Assembly (NCBI GenBank): GCA_004552595.1
Contig: SFNX01000030.1
Location: 1 to 31,919, forward strand
Direction: 5' to 3'
Origin: Lachnospiraceae bacterium
GTDB taxonomy: Bacteria > Bacillota > Clostridia > Lachnospirales > Lachnospiraceae
DNA length: 31,919 bases
Of the stretch, positions 20,420 through 27,664 are shown one piece after another. The position numbers and the translations under genes are program-made. The notes beneath the pieces were generated by a model that ran no database searches, had not been told where the DNA came from, and was given only the letters and a program-made list of their open reading frames with translations. The first letter of the stretch is position 1, and the number at the start of each line of letters is the position of its first letter.

Positions 20420-20420
20420 G

Positions 20421-20640
20421 ACTCCGGCCCGCTATCCAGCGGCGCGGGCCGAGTTCCCGTTCGGTACCCCCATATGCGAAATTTTTGCTCACACAAGCAG
20501 GCTTCCATATCGCGCCTCTATTTCCCGAAAATTGACACCCGAACGGCGCCCGTTCGGCAACCGCTCCATATGCAAAAATTTTGCTCACTTCACAGCCGTT
20601 CGGCGCCCGAACGGGCCAGGAGCAGGTAAAAATGCCAAAA
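20421..20640. repeat. Palindrome cluster and 96-bp-spaced direct repeat
   Basis: No gene. Hairpins: CGGCCCGC/GCGGGCCG at 20425-20451; CCGAACG/CGTTCGG at 20539-20557; CCGTTCGG/CCGAACGG at 20596-20614. A 23-bp near-identical direct repeat starting CCATATGC and ending GCTCAC occurs at 20470 and 20566. This looks like a regulatory or replication-related site rather than coding DNA. The rest up to the promoter at 20862 shows no gene. Confidence 0.6.
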
Positions 20641-20861
20641 AACGTAATATTTTTATTAAATCTAATTGAAAATGTCAAAAATTTTTCGTTTCCAGTGTAT
20701 TTCTTCACGAGACATATCAAATAAATGTTTCTGTGTATTAAAATCTATGCTCTCGCATTACAAAAATCGATGGCGGATGCGCATTTTTCGCGTTTCCAGG
20801 AGCAAAAATGAAGAAAATGCGCGTTCCCGTACGGTAACCGAACGGATTTTGCGCAAAATAT

Positions 20862-20890
20862 TTGAAAATTATAAAAATTTTTTGTATAAT
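20862..20890 (+). promoter_or_regulatory. Promoter, second type
   Basis: TTGAAA 20862, TATAAT 20885, 17-bp spacer of A/T only; ATATATGTAAG follows. Confidence 0.75.
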
Positions 20891-20935
20891 ATATATGTAA
20901 GAAAAATAAACTACAATAAAAAGGAGAGTAATTCT

Positions 20936-21430
20936 ATGTATACAAAGAATGATATTATGGCACGTCTTCAGAAGGGTGACGACCCTCAGGCCATCGCCAA
21001 TGAGATTGCCGACACTCTGAATGCCGCTCTCAAGGAGTACGAAGAGAGCAAGGCAGAAGCGGCTAAGAAGGAAGCAGCCGCAAAGAAGGATGCAGAGAAG
21101 CAGAAGGACATGACTGAGCTCTGCAATATGTTCAACGCATATATGCATAAGTACTATGACTGGAACGAGGGCGAGTTTGATGAGGATGATGTGCGCGAAA
21201 TCATCGAGGCAACCGAGGCCGCAGCGCTGGCCGCAACAGAGTTGCGCGAGATCTTTACTTCCTTGGAGAAGAGCCTCAATGAGGATATGGACGAGCAGCC
21301 CACACGTCTGCATCACGAGACCGCTCCCAATACAAAGTGCGCGTGCAAGGAGCATCAGCCCCAGCAGAAGGAGAAGATTTCTGACATCGACGCCGAGTTA
21401 CACAAGTTACTTAAAGAGTTATTTAATTAA
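20936..21430 (+). CDS. Coiled-coil hypothetical phage protein (164 aa)
   Basis: The start at 20936 follows AAAAGGAG; the upstream in-frame ATGs are before the promoter. The N-terminus KNDIMARLQKGDDPQAIANEIADTLNAAL is followed by an Ala/Lys/Glu helix (residues 34-56, likely coiled coil), an acidic middle and a Cys-containing KCACKEH near the C-terminus. It resembles small scaffold- or capsid-associated phage proteins, but no assignment is made. Confidence 0.78.
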   Translation: MYTKNDIMARLQKGDDPQAIANEIADTLNAALKEYEESKAEAAKKEAAAKKDAEKQKDMTELCNMFNAYMHKYYDWNEGEFDEDDVREIIEATEAAALAATELREIFTSLEKSLNEDMDEQPTRLHHETAPNTKCACKEHQPQQKEKISDIDAELHKLLKELFN

Positions 21431-21463
21431 GAAATAAAACATAGTTGGTTCCTTTCTTAGAGG

Positions 21464-21490
21464 CCGTACGGAAACCGTACGGTCTTTTTT
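21464..21490 (+). terminator. Perfect palindromic terminator
   Basis: CCGTACGG, AAA, CCGTACGG, then TCTTTTTT. Each arm is itself a palindrome. Confidence 0.88.
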
Positions 21491-21577
21491 GTGCATCTTA
21501 ATGCGCTAGGTTATGTGGAAGGAAGTGTTTCGGTACTGTGAATGGGATTGCAGTAACCGTACGGGGCTAGGCGCACT

Positions 21578-21622
21578 CGATAAATTCGATAAATTCGATA
21601 AATTCGATAAATTCGATAAATT
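21578..21622. repeat. Five tandem copies of CGATAAATT
   Basis: Exact 9-bp unit repeated five times without spacers, in a 240-bp non-coding stretch between convergent genes. It could be a binding array or slippage product. Confidence 0.85.
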
Positions 21623-21730
21623 CCCTATTTTCACCAATTTAACAATATTTAATCTATTTAGTTAATTTAGTGCACTCCTCCATCCAACCTATTTACTCTA
21701 TATATTTACATTAATCTAATATCTTATACA

Positions 21731-21973
21731 TTATCTCCACTCTACTCCCACTATATTACAATCTCTATTCGCCTCTAACCTACTACTAATATCTCCTGTT
21801 GTAGTGTCAACTGTTATAATTATCTTAAACTTATTCTTTATTTTCTTCAGTTCTTTATACAGTATATACCTTATCCATTTAATAATTGGAGTCTCTTCCC
21901 TCCTCGATTCAAATATCTTCTCTCCAGTAGCAGTTTTATAGTCTATTGTGTAATCAATATTGTTTATCTCCAT
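21731..21973 (-). CDS. Hypothetical protein (80 aa)
   Basis: On the minus strand GGAGG lies 7 bases before the ATG at 21973. Charged protein with a Lys-rich centre (YKELKKIKNKFKIIITV) and stop TAA. No TAG codons. No family recognised. It is the last gene of the minus-strand module that includes the initiator-like gene. Confidence 0.72.
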   Translation of the reverse strand: MEINNIDYTIDYKTATGEKIFESRREETPIIKWIRYILYKELKKIKNKFKIIITVDTTTGDISSRLEANRDCNIVGVEWR

Positions 21974-21999
21974 TATAATGCCTCCAGTAGCAACAGTAA

Positions 22000-22158
22000 T
22001 TAATTATATCTTCGTCTTTTGTACTTGCGTTTTAACTTTTTTAACTGTCTATTCTAATATTCTTCTAACTTACGATTATACTTGCGTTTCTTCCTATTAT
22101 ATTTAATAATAGCTAAATAACCTTTATCAAACTCTGTACTCAAATTAGTTACAATCAA
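22000..22158 (-). CDS. Possible small basic ORF with in-frame TAG
   Basis: Read with TAG (complement of 22054-22056) as an amino acid, the frame ends KLEEYQNRQLKKLKRKYKRR plus YN and TAA: a very basic helical tail. The start is unclear; a TTG at 22158 is the latest option, with another TAG just upstream (22159-22161). No clear ribosome site. Low confidence on its own, but it agrees with the code use of its neighbours. Confidence 0.3.
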
Positions 22159-22182
22159 CTAAATACATATATGTGTTTTTCA

Positions 22183-22470
22183 TTTCATTTTTTGTTAGTT
22201 CCATATGGGGGGTTTTTGAAATAAGCCTACCCCTCTAAATTTACCCTTAATATGCCATAAGGATACCCCCTAATTTTCAAATGAAAATTCTAAAATTCCT
22301 CCTACCCCCCAATAGTAAGGCATAAGTAAAGTACAAGGCAAGTGCGCGAATACCCTATATGAGAGGCGCCCGGCTTATAAAAATATTTTGGAGCAACGAA
22401 GTTGCGTAAAAATATTTTTATAAGCCTAAATGCGAGCTTGCGAGCACTCAACTCGCTATATTTAATAGAT
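22183..22470. other. Non-coding region with large inverted repeat
   Basis: No gene seen. Contains G/C runs (GGGGGG, CCCCCC), an 18-bp inverted repeat at 22372-22426 and GCGAG repeats at 22433-22455. Confidence 0.5.
22372..22426. repeat. 18-bp perfect inverted repeat with nested hairpin
   Basis: Arms 22372-22389 and 22409-22426 are perfect complements starting GGCTTATAAAAATATTTT. The 19-nt loop holds GCAAC-GAA-GTTGC. It lies downstream of the initiator-like gene; it could be a bidirectional terminator or a structural element of the origin. Confidence 0.85.
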
Positions 22471-22552
22471 ATCTAAAATTTGACCATCGTAGAGAAAATT
22501 TTGACCATTTTATATGGAACGTCTATGCAATATCAATAGAAATTTTTGACCA
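22469..22552. repeat. Iteron cluster, three copies
   Basis: Copies of the 18-bp TAGAAAATTTTGACCA-type repeat at 22469 (diverged), 22490 and 22535; spacing 21 and 45 bp. They lie just past the 3' end of the initiator-like gene. Confidence 0.85.
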
Positions 22553-22555
22553 TTT

Positions 22556-23188
22556 TTAATCGGGTAGTCGATTATTTATCCAGATGAATTTCATATACGA
22601 CTTCATCTCTACGGCGTCATATTCTACTTCCATGTCAAGTAGCCCTAATCTTTTTAATATTTCAATAGTATCACTAACCATTAAATTATTTGAAGTAGTG
22701 CTTGTAGCTATACCAATATAATCTTTAATTTGTTTCATAGTAGCAATAAAAGGTTCACAACCATTTGCATAAAAACGATTAAACAAATAAATATAAATGT
22801 TAATACTATTCTTCTATAATACATTCATTAATTTACTTAATGTAATATATTCAATTAAATTAGCATCATGCGCATTTAATAAAGTTAAATAATAATAACC
22901 ATCATCTTTTTCAGTAACCAAACCAAGCTGTACTAAAGTATCAAAGTATTTTGCAATAGTTTTTCGACCCATTATTTTTTCTTCACTACCATCAACCGCA
23001 ACACGAGTAAAATCTTTTTCAATAGCCGTCCATTTTACTTTATTCTTAGCTATGCGCCTATCGTATCCATCAATATAAACTTTCTCTGAATTACACTACA
23101 ACCATGCATATAACAAATCACAATAATTCTTTTCTCTTACAATATCCCGTGCTGCTGGCATCTACCGTGAATTTAATTCAATCTTCAA
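22556..23188 (-). CDS. Iteron-type replication initiator-like protein, TAG recoded (210 aa)
   Basis: The minus-strand frame is open from TTG 23188 (GGAGGGG, 6-base spacing) to TAA if three TAGs (complement of 23162-23164, 23096-23098, 22814-22816; codons 9, 31, 125) are read as an amino acid; Gln fits (YAWLQCNSEKV). Two winged-helix-like halves are seen: GRKTIAKYFDTLVQLGLVTE with a YYYLTLL wing, and MKQIKDYIGIATSTTSNN with SDTIEILKRLGLLD. This tandem layout, plus iterons on both sides, fits Rep_3/RepA-type plasmid initiators. The alternative is a regulator with repeated operators. A pseudogene is unlikely since all three stops are TAG. Confidence 0.8.
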
Positions 23189-23223
23189 AGTATACCCCTC
23201 CTTTTCCTTCTTCCTTCTTCCTT

Positions 23224-23328
23224 AATAGAAAATTTTGACCAAAATAATAGAAATTTTTGACCATTTTTATAGAAAAATTTGACCACTTCTATAGAAATTT
23301 TTGACCAACATATAGAAAATTTTGACCA
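23224..23328. repeat. Iteron array, five copies
   Basis: 18-bp repeats of TAGAAATTTTTGACCA type start at 23224, 23246, 23268, 23290 and 23311, i.e. 22, 22, 22 and 21 bp apart (two helical turns). All face the same way, 36-140 bp upstream of the initiator-like start. Candidate replication origin and autoregulatory site. Confidence 0.92.
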
Positions 23329-23357
23329 TTTTTACTTACGATGACCATTTTAGTATT

Positions 23358-23996
23358 TTATCCATCTTTTTTAAAATAATCCCACCAAGTGCGTTTGGGC
23401 GGACTCAAGGTGTCAATGAAACGGTCGCTACGCCCCCTAATGAGGAGCCACGCATTGCAGCCGATAAGATTGCCAACAAGAGTACCGATAGCTAAGTCCA
23501 ATCCTTTTGCCTAATTAAACCACATTAAAAATACCATATTCGGTATGAACGGCCAATGTGCTAAAACGCACATCATAATAGGTATCATAGTCATTATATA
23601 GTTCTCTGTCTTCGTATAAGCTACTATACCCCCATACATGGTTAAACCGCAAAATATTCCCAGCGGGATAACGCCAAAGGGACCGATACTGTCGTAAAAT
23701 GCCCATAACTCGTGTGCGCTTGCCGCAATTCGTTCCCGATACACGGGCGTACAAAATGTCAAAAGCGCAATTATAGATACTCCAATAATATTCCACAAGA
23801 AAATTAAACCCAATTCTATTATATCTGTCTACTTAGGATTTAATAGTCCTGTATGCCCCACGAATAAATCTAAATCATAATAAATAACACTCATAATTAC
23901 AATTGCGTATAAAATTGAACCCATTATCCCACTAACATATAAATCAGCAACACAACCAAGCCCAATAACGATACCTGCGCAAATTGCCTCTACCAT
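23358..23996 (-). CDS. Formate/nitrite-transporter-like membrane protein, TAG recoded (212 aa)
   Basis: From ATG 23996 (AAAGGAG, good spacing) to TAA, with TAGs at codons 56 and 162 (complement of 23829-23831 and 23511-23513). Hydrophobic segments at about 5-24, 27-46, 60-80, 108-127, 134-157 and 166-186. GVIPLGIFCGLTMYGGIVAY, then VLAHWPFIPNMVFLMWF, then GTLVGNLIGCN follow the FocA/NirC order of the formate/nitrite transporter family, though key residues are degenerate. The C-terminal 25 residues are charged and cytosolic-looking. Under the standard code only a 100-residue fragment appears. Confidence 0.75.
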
Positions 23997-24026
23997 TCCA
24001 CCATCTCCTTTAAATAGATATTCATC

Positions 24027-24056
24027 TATTATAATTATACAAAAAATTCCTTCAAA
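24027..24056 (-). promoter_or_regulatory. Promoter of the transporter-like gene
   Basis: On the minus strand TTGAAG, a 16-bp spacer and TATAAT lie about 30 bases before the ribosome site; divergent from the promoter at 24066. Confidence 0.6.
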
Positions 24057-24065
24057 GTTCCACTT

Positions 24066-24094
24066 TTGATTTTTAATAAAAAATTTGATAAAAT
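24066..24094 (+). promoter_or_regulatory. Promoter, second type
   Basis: TTGATT 24066, TAAAAT 24089, 17-bp A/T-only spacer, then ATATATGTAAAAA. The leader to ATG 24180 is long (about 80 nt). Confidence 0.78.
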
Positions 24095-24179
24095 ATATAT
24101 GTAAAAAAAATAAGGATAAAAATTAAGTACCACTTAAACTTAGTCCGAAAATATTATATAAAGGAGTATAAAAGTAACT

Positions 24180-25097
24180 ATGTTTAACGATTATGAAAAT
24201 GAAGCCGCTCGTGCCAAGAAGATTCGTCGCCGTCTTTGGATGTGGATACCTATTGGTATTATCCTGCTAATCGGTATCATCTTTCTCACCAACAGCTGCT
24301 CGTCCGTGCCCGCCGGCCATACCGGTATCCTTACTACCTTCGGCAAGGTTGAAGACCGCATTCTAACTGAAGGCCTCAACTGGAAATCCCCATTCCAGAA
24401 GGTAATAAAGATGGATAATCGTACGCAGAAGAAGGTCGAAGAGTTTCAGGCTTTCTCGTCGGATATACAGGAAGTCAATATTATGCTTGCGGTCAACTAT
24501 TCCATTAATCAGGAAACCGCACAGAATCTTTATCGAACTGTCGGCGTAGAATATTACACGAATATTGTATATCCTCGTCTGTTGGAGAGCACGAAGTCAG
24601 TCTTCTCTAGCTATACCGCTGAACAGCTTATCGGCAACCGAGAAAATCTATCGAATGAAATTAAAGATCTTGTTATCCCCGATGTTGCCCGTTACGGCAT
24701 CATCATAAGCGATATTAGCGTGCAGGATATTGACTTTACCGACGCCTTCACTAATGCGGTTGAGGCAAAACAGGTTGCGGCGCAGGATAAACTCACGGCG
24801 GAAACGAAGCAGGCTCAGTTGACGATGGAAGCCGAGCAGGAAGCGCACCGTCAAGTAATAAAGGCACAGGCTGATGCGGAACAGGCGAAAATTGCGGCAC
24901 AGGCTGACCTCGAAGTTACCAAGATTCAGGCGGATGCGGCCGAATATGCTGGCCAAAAGGAAGCCGCACGCATTAATGCAATTGCACAGGTTCTAACACC
25001 AGATGTACTTAAATATTATAATATTTTACAGTGGGATGGTAAACTTCCTGTCTACATGCTTGGCAAAGATACCAGCATTCTCATGGGCCTTAATTAA
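24180..25097 (+). CDS. SPFH/prohibitin-family membrane protein (305 aa)
   Basis: Basic N-terminus, one membrane helix (19-38), then the SPFH domain from VPAGHTGILTTFGKVEDRIL through IIISDISVQDIDF (about 43-195), and an Ala/Gln/Glu-rich coiled coil (about 196-270). HflK/HflC- and stomatin-like proteins scaffold membrane microdomains and proteases; large phages carry them, role unproven. AAAGGAG precedes ATG 24180 by 13 bases. Normal length for the family. Terminator at 25113. Confidence 0.92.
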   Translation: MFNDYENEAARAKKIRRRLWMWIPIGIILLIGIIFLTNSCSSVPAGHTGILTTFGKVEDRILTEGLNWKSPFQKVIKMDNRTQKKVEEFQAFSSDIQEVNIMLAVNYSINQETAQNLYRTVGVEYYTNIVYPRLLESTKSVFSSYTAEQLIGNRENLSNEIKDLVIPDVARYGIIISDISVQDIDFTDAFTNAVEAKQVAAQDKLTAETKQAQLTMEAEQEAHRQVIKAQADAEQAKIAAQADLEVTKIQADAAEYAGQKEAARINAIAQVLTPDVLKYYNILQWDGKLPVYMLGKDTSILMGLN

Positions 25098-25112
25098 ATA
25101 AATCATTAATTA

Positions 25113-25138
25113 GCACCGCATTTAAGCGGTGCTTTTTT
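25113..25138 (+). terminator. Terminator fused to the next promoter
   Basis: GCACCGC, loop ATTTAA, GCGGTGC; its T run supplies the TT of the next -35. Confidence 0.88.
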
Positions 25139-25165
25139 GATTTTTATAAAAAAATTTGATAAAAT
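25137..25165 (+). promoter_or_regulatory. Promoter, second type
   Basis: TTGATT 25137, TAAAAT 25160, 17-bp spacer, then ATATATAGAAAATAAG. Confidence 0.82.
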
Positions 25166-25199
25166 ATATATAGAAAATAAGAAAAGGAAATAAATATTT

Positions 25200-25907
25200 A
25201 TGGTCGCAAAGTCTTATCAGAATTATCCTCTTGTAGGTGAACCGTATTTGGTAAATGGCCGCATGTATGTTAAGGTTAATACTGGCAAAACTGTGCGTCA
25301 GGTACGCTGGTATACTGAGAACGAATATCGTGCCATGTATGGTGAATCTGCTACCCAAGAGACAAAAAAGAGTCAGAAAGAAGTTCTCGGCTTTGCAGAA
25401 GGCTATATTACTATCTTCAAAGGCGAAACGTTTGAAAAAAAGGAAGAGCTGCGCGAAGCCGGCGCTACTTATACTCGTTGGTGGGGCTGGAGTATCGCTG
25501 GCGGCAAGGAAGTGCCGGAAATCGATGGTCTTGAACCTGTTCGACTTGACTGGTCTCTCGTCGGTGGCGAAGATGGCAAATGCTACAACGAAGAGGTCAT
25601 AAAGAATGCGGTTGAGCCTCTCCTCTATGGTGCGGGTAAGTCCACTCATCAGGGTGAAATAGGTGAGCGTTTGCGCAACATTCCTGTCATGGTAGTTTCT
25701 TGTAATCAGTTCACATCAAATTTTGGCGATAAAAACGTCATTACCTTTGAAGATGAATATGAGAACGTCTATGTATGGTTCACTACAACTCGGAGCCTTG
25801 AAGCTGGTACTCATTGGATTCTGACCGGTACTGTTAAAGCTCATAATGTCTATAAGGGTACTGCTCAGACTACTCTCACTCGTTGTTCTCTTGTCGAAAA
25901 TGACTAA
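25200..25907 (+). CDS. Conserved phage protein with OB-like C-terminus (235 aa)
   Basis: Residues 1-60 are beta-rich (GRMYVKVNTGKTVRQVRWY). The middle (VLGFAEGYITIFKGET, then YTRWWGWSI) is a pattern I associate with conserved Firmicutes phage proteins. The end (NVITFEDEYENVYVWFTTTRSLEAG, then WILTGTVKAHNVYKGTAQTTLTRC) has OB-fold-like strands, suggesting nucleic-acid binding. AAAAGGAAA precedes ATG 25200. Function unproven. Confidence 0.82.
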   Translation: MVAKSYQNYPLVGEPYLVNGRMYVKVNTGKTVRQVRWYTENEYRAMYGESATQETKKSQKEVLGFAEGYITIFKGETFEKKEELREAGATYTRWWGWSIAGGKEVPEIDGLEPVRLDWSLVGGEDGKCYNEEVIKNAVEPLLYGAGKSTHQGEIGERLRNIPVMVVSCNQFTSNFGDKNVITFEDEYENVYVWFTTTRSLEAGTHWILTGTVKAHNVYKGTAQTTLTRCSLVEND

Positions 25908-25924
25908 TTAGAAAGGAGCTTTTT

Positions 25925-26158
25925 ATGATTACCCCTCCGTGGTTTACCGACTCTGTTGAAACTATTGCGTTCAATGCTTATGCTATGCATACCGATGAAT
26001 TGGATAGGCTCATTCAATATTTCAGAGAACATCCAGAACTTTCTCTGGACTCTGATAATGATGTTTCCAAGGCATGTATGTGCCTTGGTTTGTCTATTTC
26101 ACATCTCGCAAGTGATGAATATGAATATGTAAAGAAAGGATTAATTCGTTTATGGTAA
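25925..26158 (+). CDS. Hypothetical protein (77 aa)
   Basis: AAAGGAG precedes ATG 25925; 17 bases after the previous stop. Helical, acidic (DELDRLIQYFREHPELSLDSDND). No family recognised. Confidence 0.76.
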   Translation: MITPPWFTDSVETIAFNAYAMHTDELDRLIQYFREHPELSLDSDNDVSKACMCLGLSISHLASDEYEYVKKGLIRLW

Positions 26159-26166
26159 ATTAGGAA

Positions 26167-27093
26167 ATGCATACAATTCCTCTCGATATGACTTTAAAAG
26201 TTAAAGATAATAATTTGTATTGGGTCAATAGTGATGAATCAGTTTGGATTACCGCTGATTTGGACTTAAATGCAATTTCTACAAATAATAATAATTGTCC
26301 GACCACTATCGCAACTTTTACAATTCCTTGTGATTGGGATCAATCTGACAAAATTTGCAGTACATCTAGTTGGTCTGATTATGATGAGCGACTTTATCAG
26401 CTCGAAAGAAAAATAAATACTTTTAGCAAGAAAGAAAAAGAAATCAATAGTCAGAAAGGAAAAAATAACAATATGGTTCATCTTAATAACATATTCCCTA
26501 ATGCTTCTTTTGGTCCTGTCAGCTCTGATATCGCTTGCCTTAGCCCCAAGGGCATTGCAATTTATGCCGGTGATAGGTGGCAGGCCTATGATAAGGAATC
26601 TGGTAACATAATCGACGTTACCCCTCTTAATTTCAATGCGTCTAACCTGATTTACAATATGCCTGTTGGCATTGATCAGATTCAGGTGGGTGATATCATC
26701 ATGCATGCCAAAAAGCCTATGTTCGTGCTTAATATCGAGGACAATGATGGCAAGATGCGCCTCAAGACTATTGATATCATCAATGCTGAGGAAAAGGTCA
26801 TCTGTCCCATCAAGAGCATCTTTGGTTTTGACTTCTATACGAAAGTTATATGCCTTGTCGATATGGCCGGTGGCTTTAAGGCTGATGAGAAGAATCCTTT
26901 CGGTAATCTTGCGCCCTGGCTGCTTCTCTCTGACCAGAAGGATAATGATATGCTTCCTCTCCTTTTCCTTTCCGGTCAGGGCCAGAAGATGGATATAAAC
27001 AATCCGATGTTCCTTATGGCGCTGTGCGGTAATAAGGATATGAGTAACCTCTTGCCTTTCATGCTCATGACGAGTGCGCCCAAGGCAGAGTGA
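26167..27093 (+). CDS. Two-part hypothetical phage protein (308 aa)
   Basis: Starts 8 bases after the previous stop with a weak site (TTAGGAA directly before ATG). Residues 1-100 are variable and end in a basic linker (KKEKEINSQKGKNNN). From Met103 (26473; AGAAAGGA about 12 bases upstream) a distinct domain runs to the end, with AIYAGDRWQAYD, VGDIIMHAKKPMFVLNI and a C-terminus rich in NPMFLMALC, LLPFMLM. It may be two fused genes or have an internal start. Function unknown. Confidence 0.76.
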   Translation: MHTIPLDMTLKVKDNNLYWVNSDESVWITADLDLNAISTNNNNCPTTIATFTIPCDWDQSDKICSTSSWSDYDERLYQLERKINTFSKKEKEINSQKGKNNNMVHLNNIFPNASFGPVSSDIACLSPKGIAIYAGDRWQAYDKESGNIIDVTPLNFNASNLIYNMPVGIDQIQVGDIIMHAKKPMFVLNIEDNDGKMRLKTIDIINAEEKVICPIKSIFGFDFYTKVICLVDMAGGFKADEKNPFGNLAPWLLLSDQKDNDMLPLLFLSGQGQKMDINNPMFLMALCGNKDMSNLLPFMLMTSAPKAE

Positions 27094-27115
27094 GCGCAAC
27101 CAAATAGCTAATTTC

Positions 27116-27142
27116 AAGGCGGCCTTGTGGTCGCCTTTGATT
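27116..27142 (+). terminator. Terminator fused to the next promoter
   Basis: AAGGCGGCC, TTGT, GGTCGCCTT (one mismatch); its end overlaps the next TTGATT. Confidence 0.78.
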
Positions 27143-27165
27143 TTTATAAAAATTTTTGATAAAAT
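27137..27165 (+). promoter_or_regulatory. Promoter, second type
   Basis: TTGATT 27137, TAAAAT 27160, 17-bp spacer, then ATATATAGAAAATAAG. Confidence 0.82.
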
Positions 27166-27196
27166 ATATATAGAAAATAAGAAAAGAAGAAAAAAT

Positions 27197-27247
27197 ATGG
27201 TAACACCTGATATTAATTAGGAGGCAACGAGATATGAAACTTTGTGA
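27197..27247 (+). CDS. Leader peptide whose TAG overlaps the next ribosome site
   Basis: After AAGAAAAGAAG, ATG 27197 encodes MVTPDIN and reaches TAG 27218-27220, which is part of TTAGGAGG, the ribosome site of the gene at 27234. If TAG is read through, the frame continues to TGA 27245-27247, inside the next gene's start region. Possible translational coupling; tentative. Confidence 0.35.
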
Positions 27248-27578
27248 ATTCTTCAAAAAACAGTTTGATAATGCAAAGGAAACGGCAAAACATTTTGAAG
27301 CTGATAGTAAATACCTCGTTGATATTTATGGTTATGAAAAAGGTTCTTTTGAGTGGTTCAAAGAATTAAGCAAGCGCTATTTTGGCGGTAGCTATTTTTA
27401 CCATTTTGAAGCCGATGGCATTACACGGCAACAACTAAAAGAAGCGCAAGAACAAGGCTTTATTAAGTATAGCTATTATAGCAACTGGCAAGCACGTCAA
27501 CTTAATGAAACAGAATATTGGTGTTTGACAAATAAGGGGTTGAAAGCCCTATATAAAGCATATCAAGGCCAATGGTAA
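27234..27578 (+). CDS. Hypothetical protein (114 aa)
   Basis: TTAGGAGG with 9-base spacing precedes ATG 27234. Helical start, then FEWFKELSKRYFGGSYFYHFEADG, then EYWCLTNKGLKALYKAYQGQW, which looks like a winged-helix tail. No family assigned. Stop TAA. Confidence 0.8.
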   Translation: MKLCEFFKKQFDNAKETAKHFEADSKYLVDIYGYEKGSFEWFKELSKRYFGGSYFYHFEADGITRQQLKEAQEQGFIKYSYYSNWQARQLNETEYWCLTNKGLKALYKAYQGQW

Positions 27579-27660
27579 GGGGTGGTTTACAACTGCCGCA
27601 GACAGTTGCAAGACAGAAATAACGAATTAACGACTATACTATTAAACGATGAGGAGATAT
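27579..27660 (+). other. Junction between promoter-per-gene and operon regions
   Basis: Contains a small hairpin (CAACTG/CAGTTG at 27590-27608) and TATACT near 27635 without a matching -35. From here on genes overlap and individual promoters are no longer seen. Confidence 0.4.
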
Positions 27661-27664
27661 AGCA

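Noticed and set aside
22556..23996. Pseudogenes with nonsense mutations
   Set aside because: All internal stops in both genes are TAG, with no frameshift, TAA or TGA, and both have good ribosome sites.
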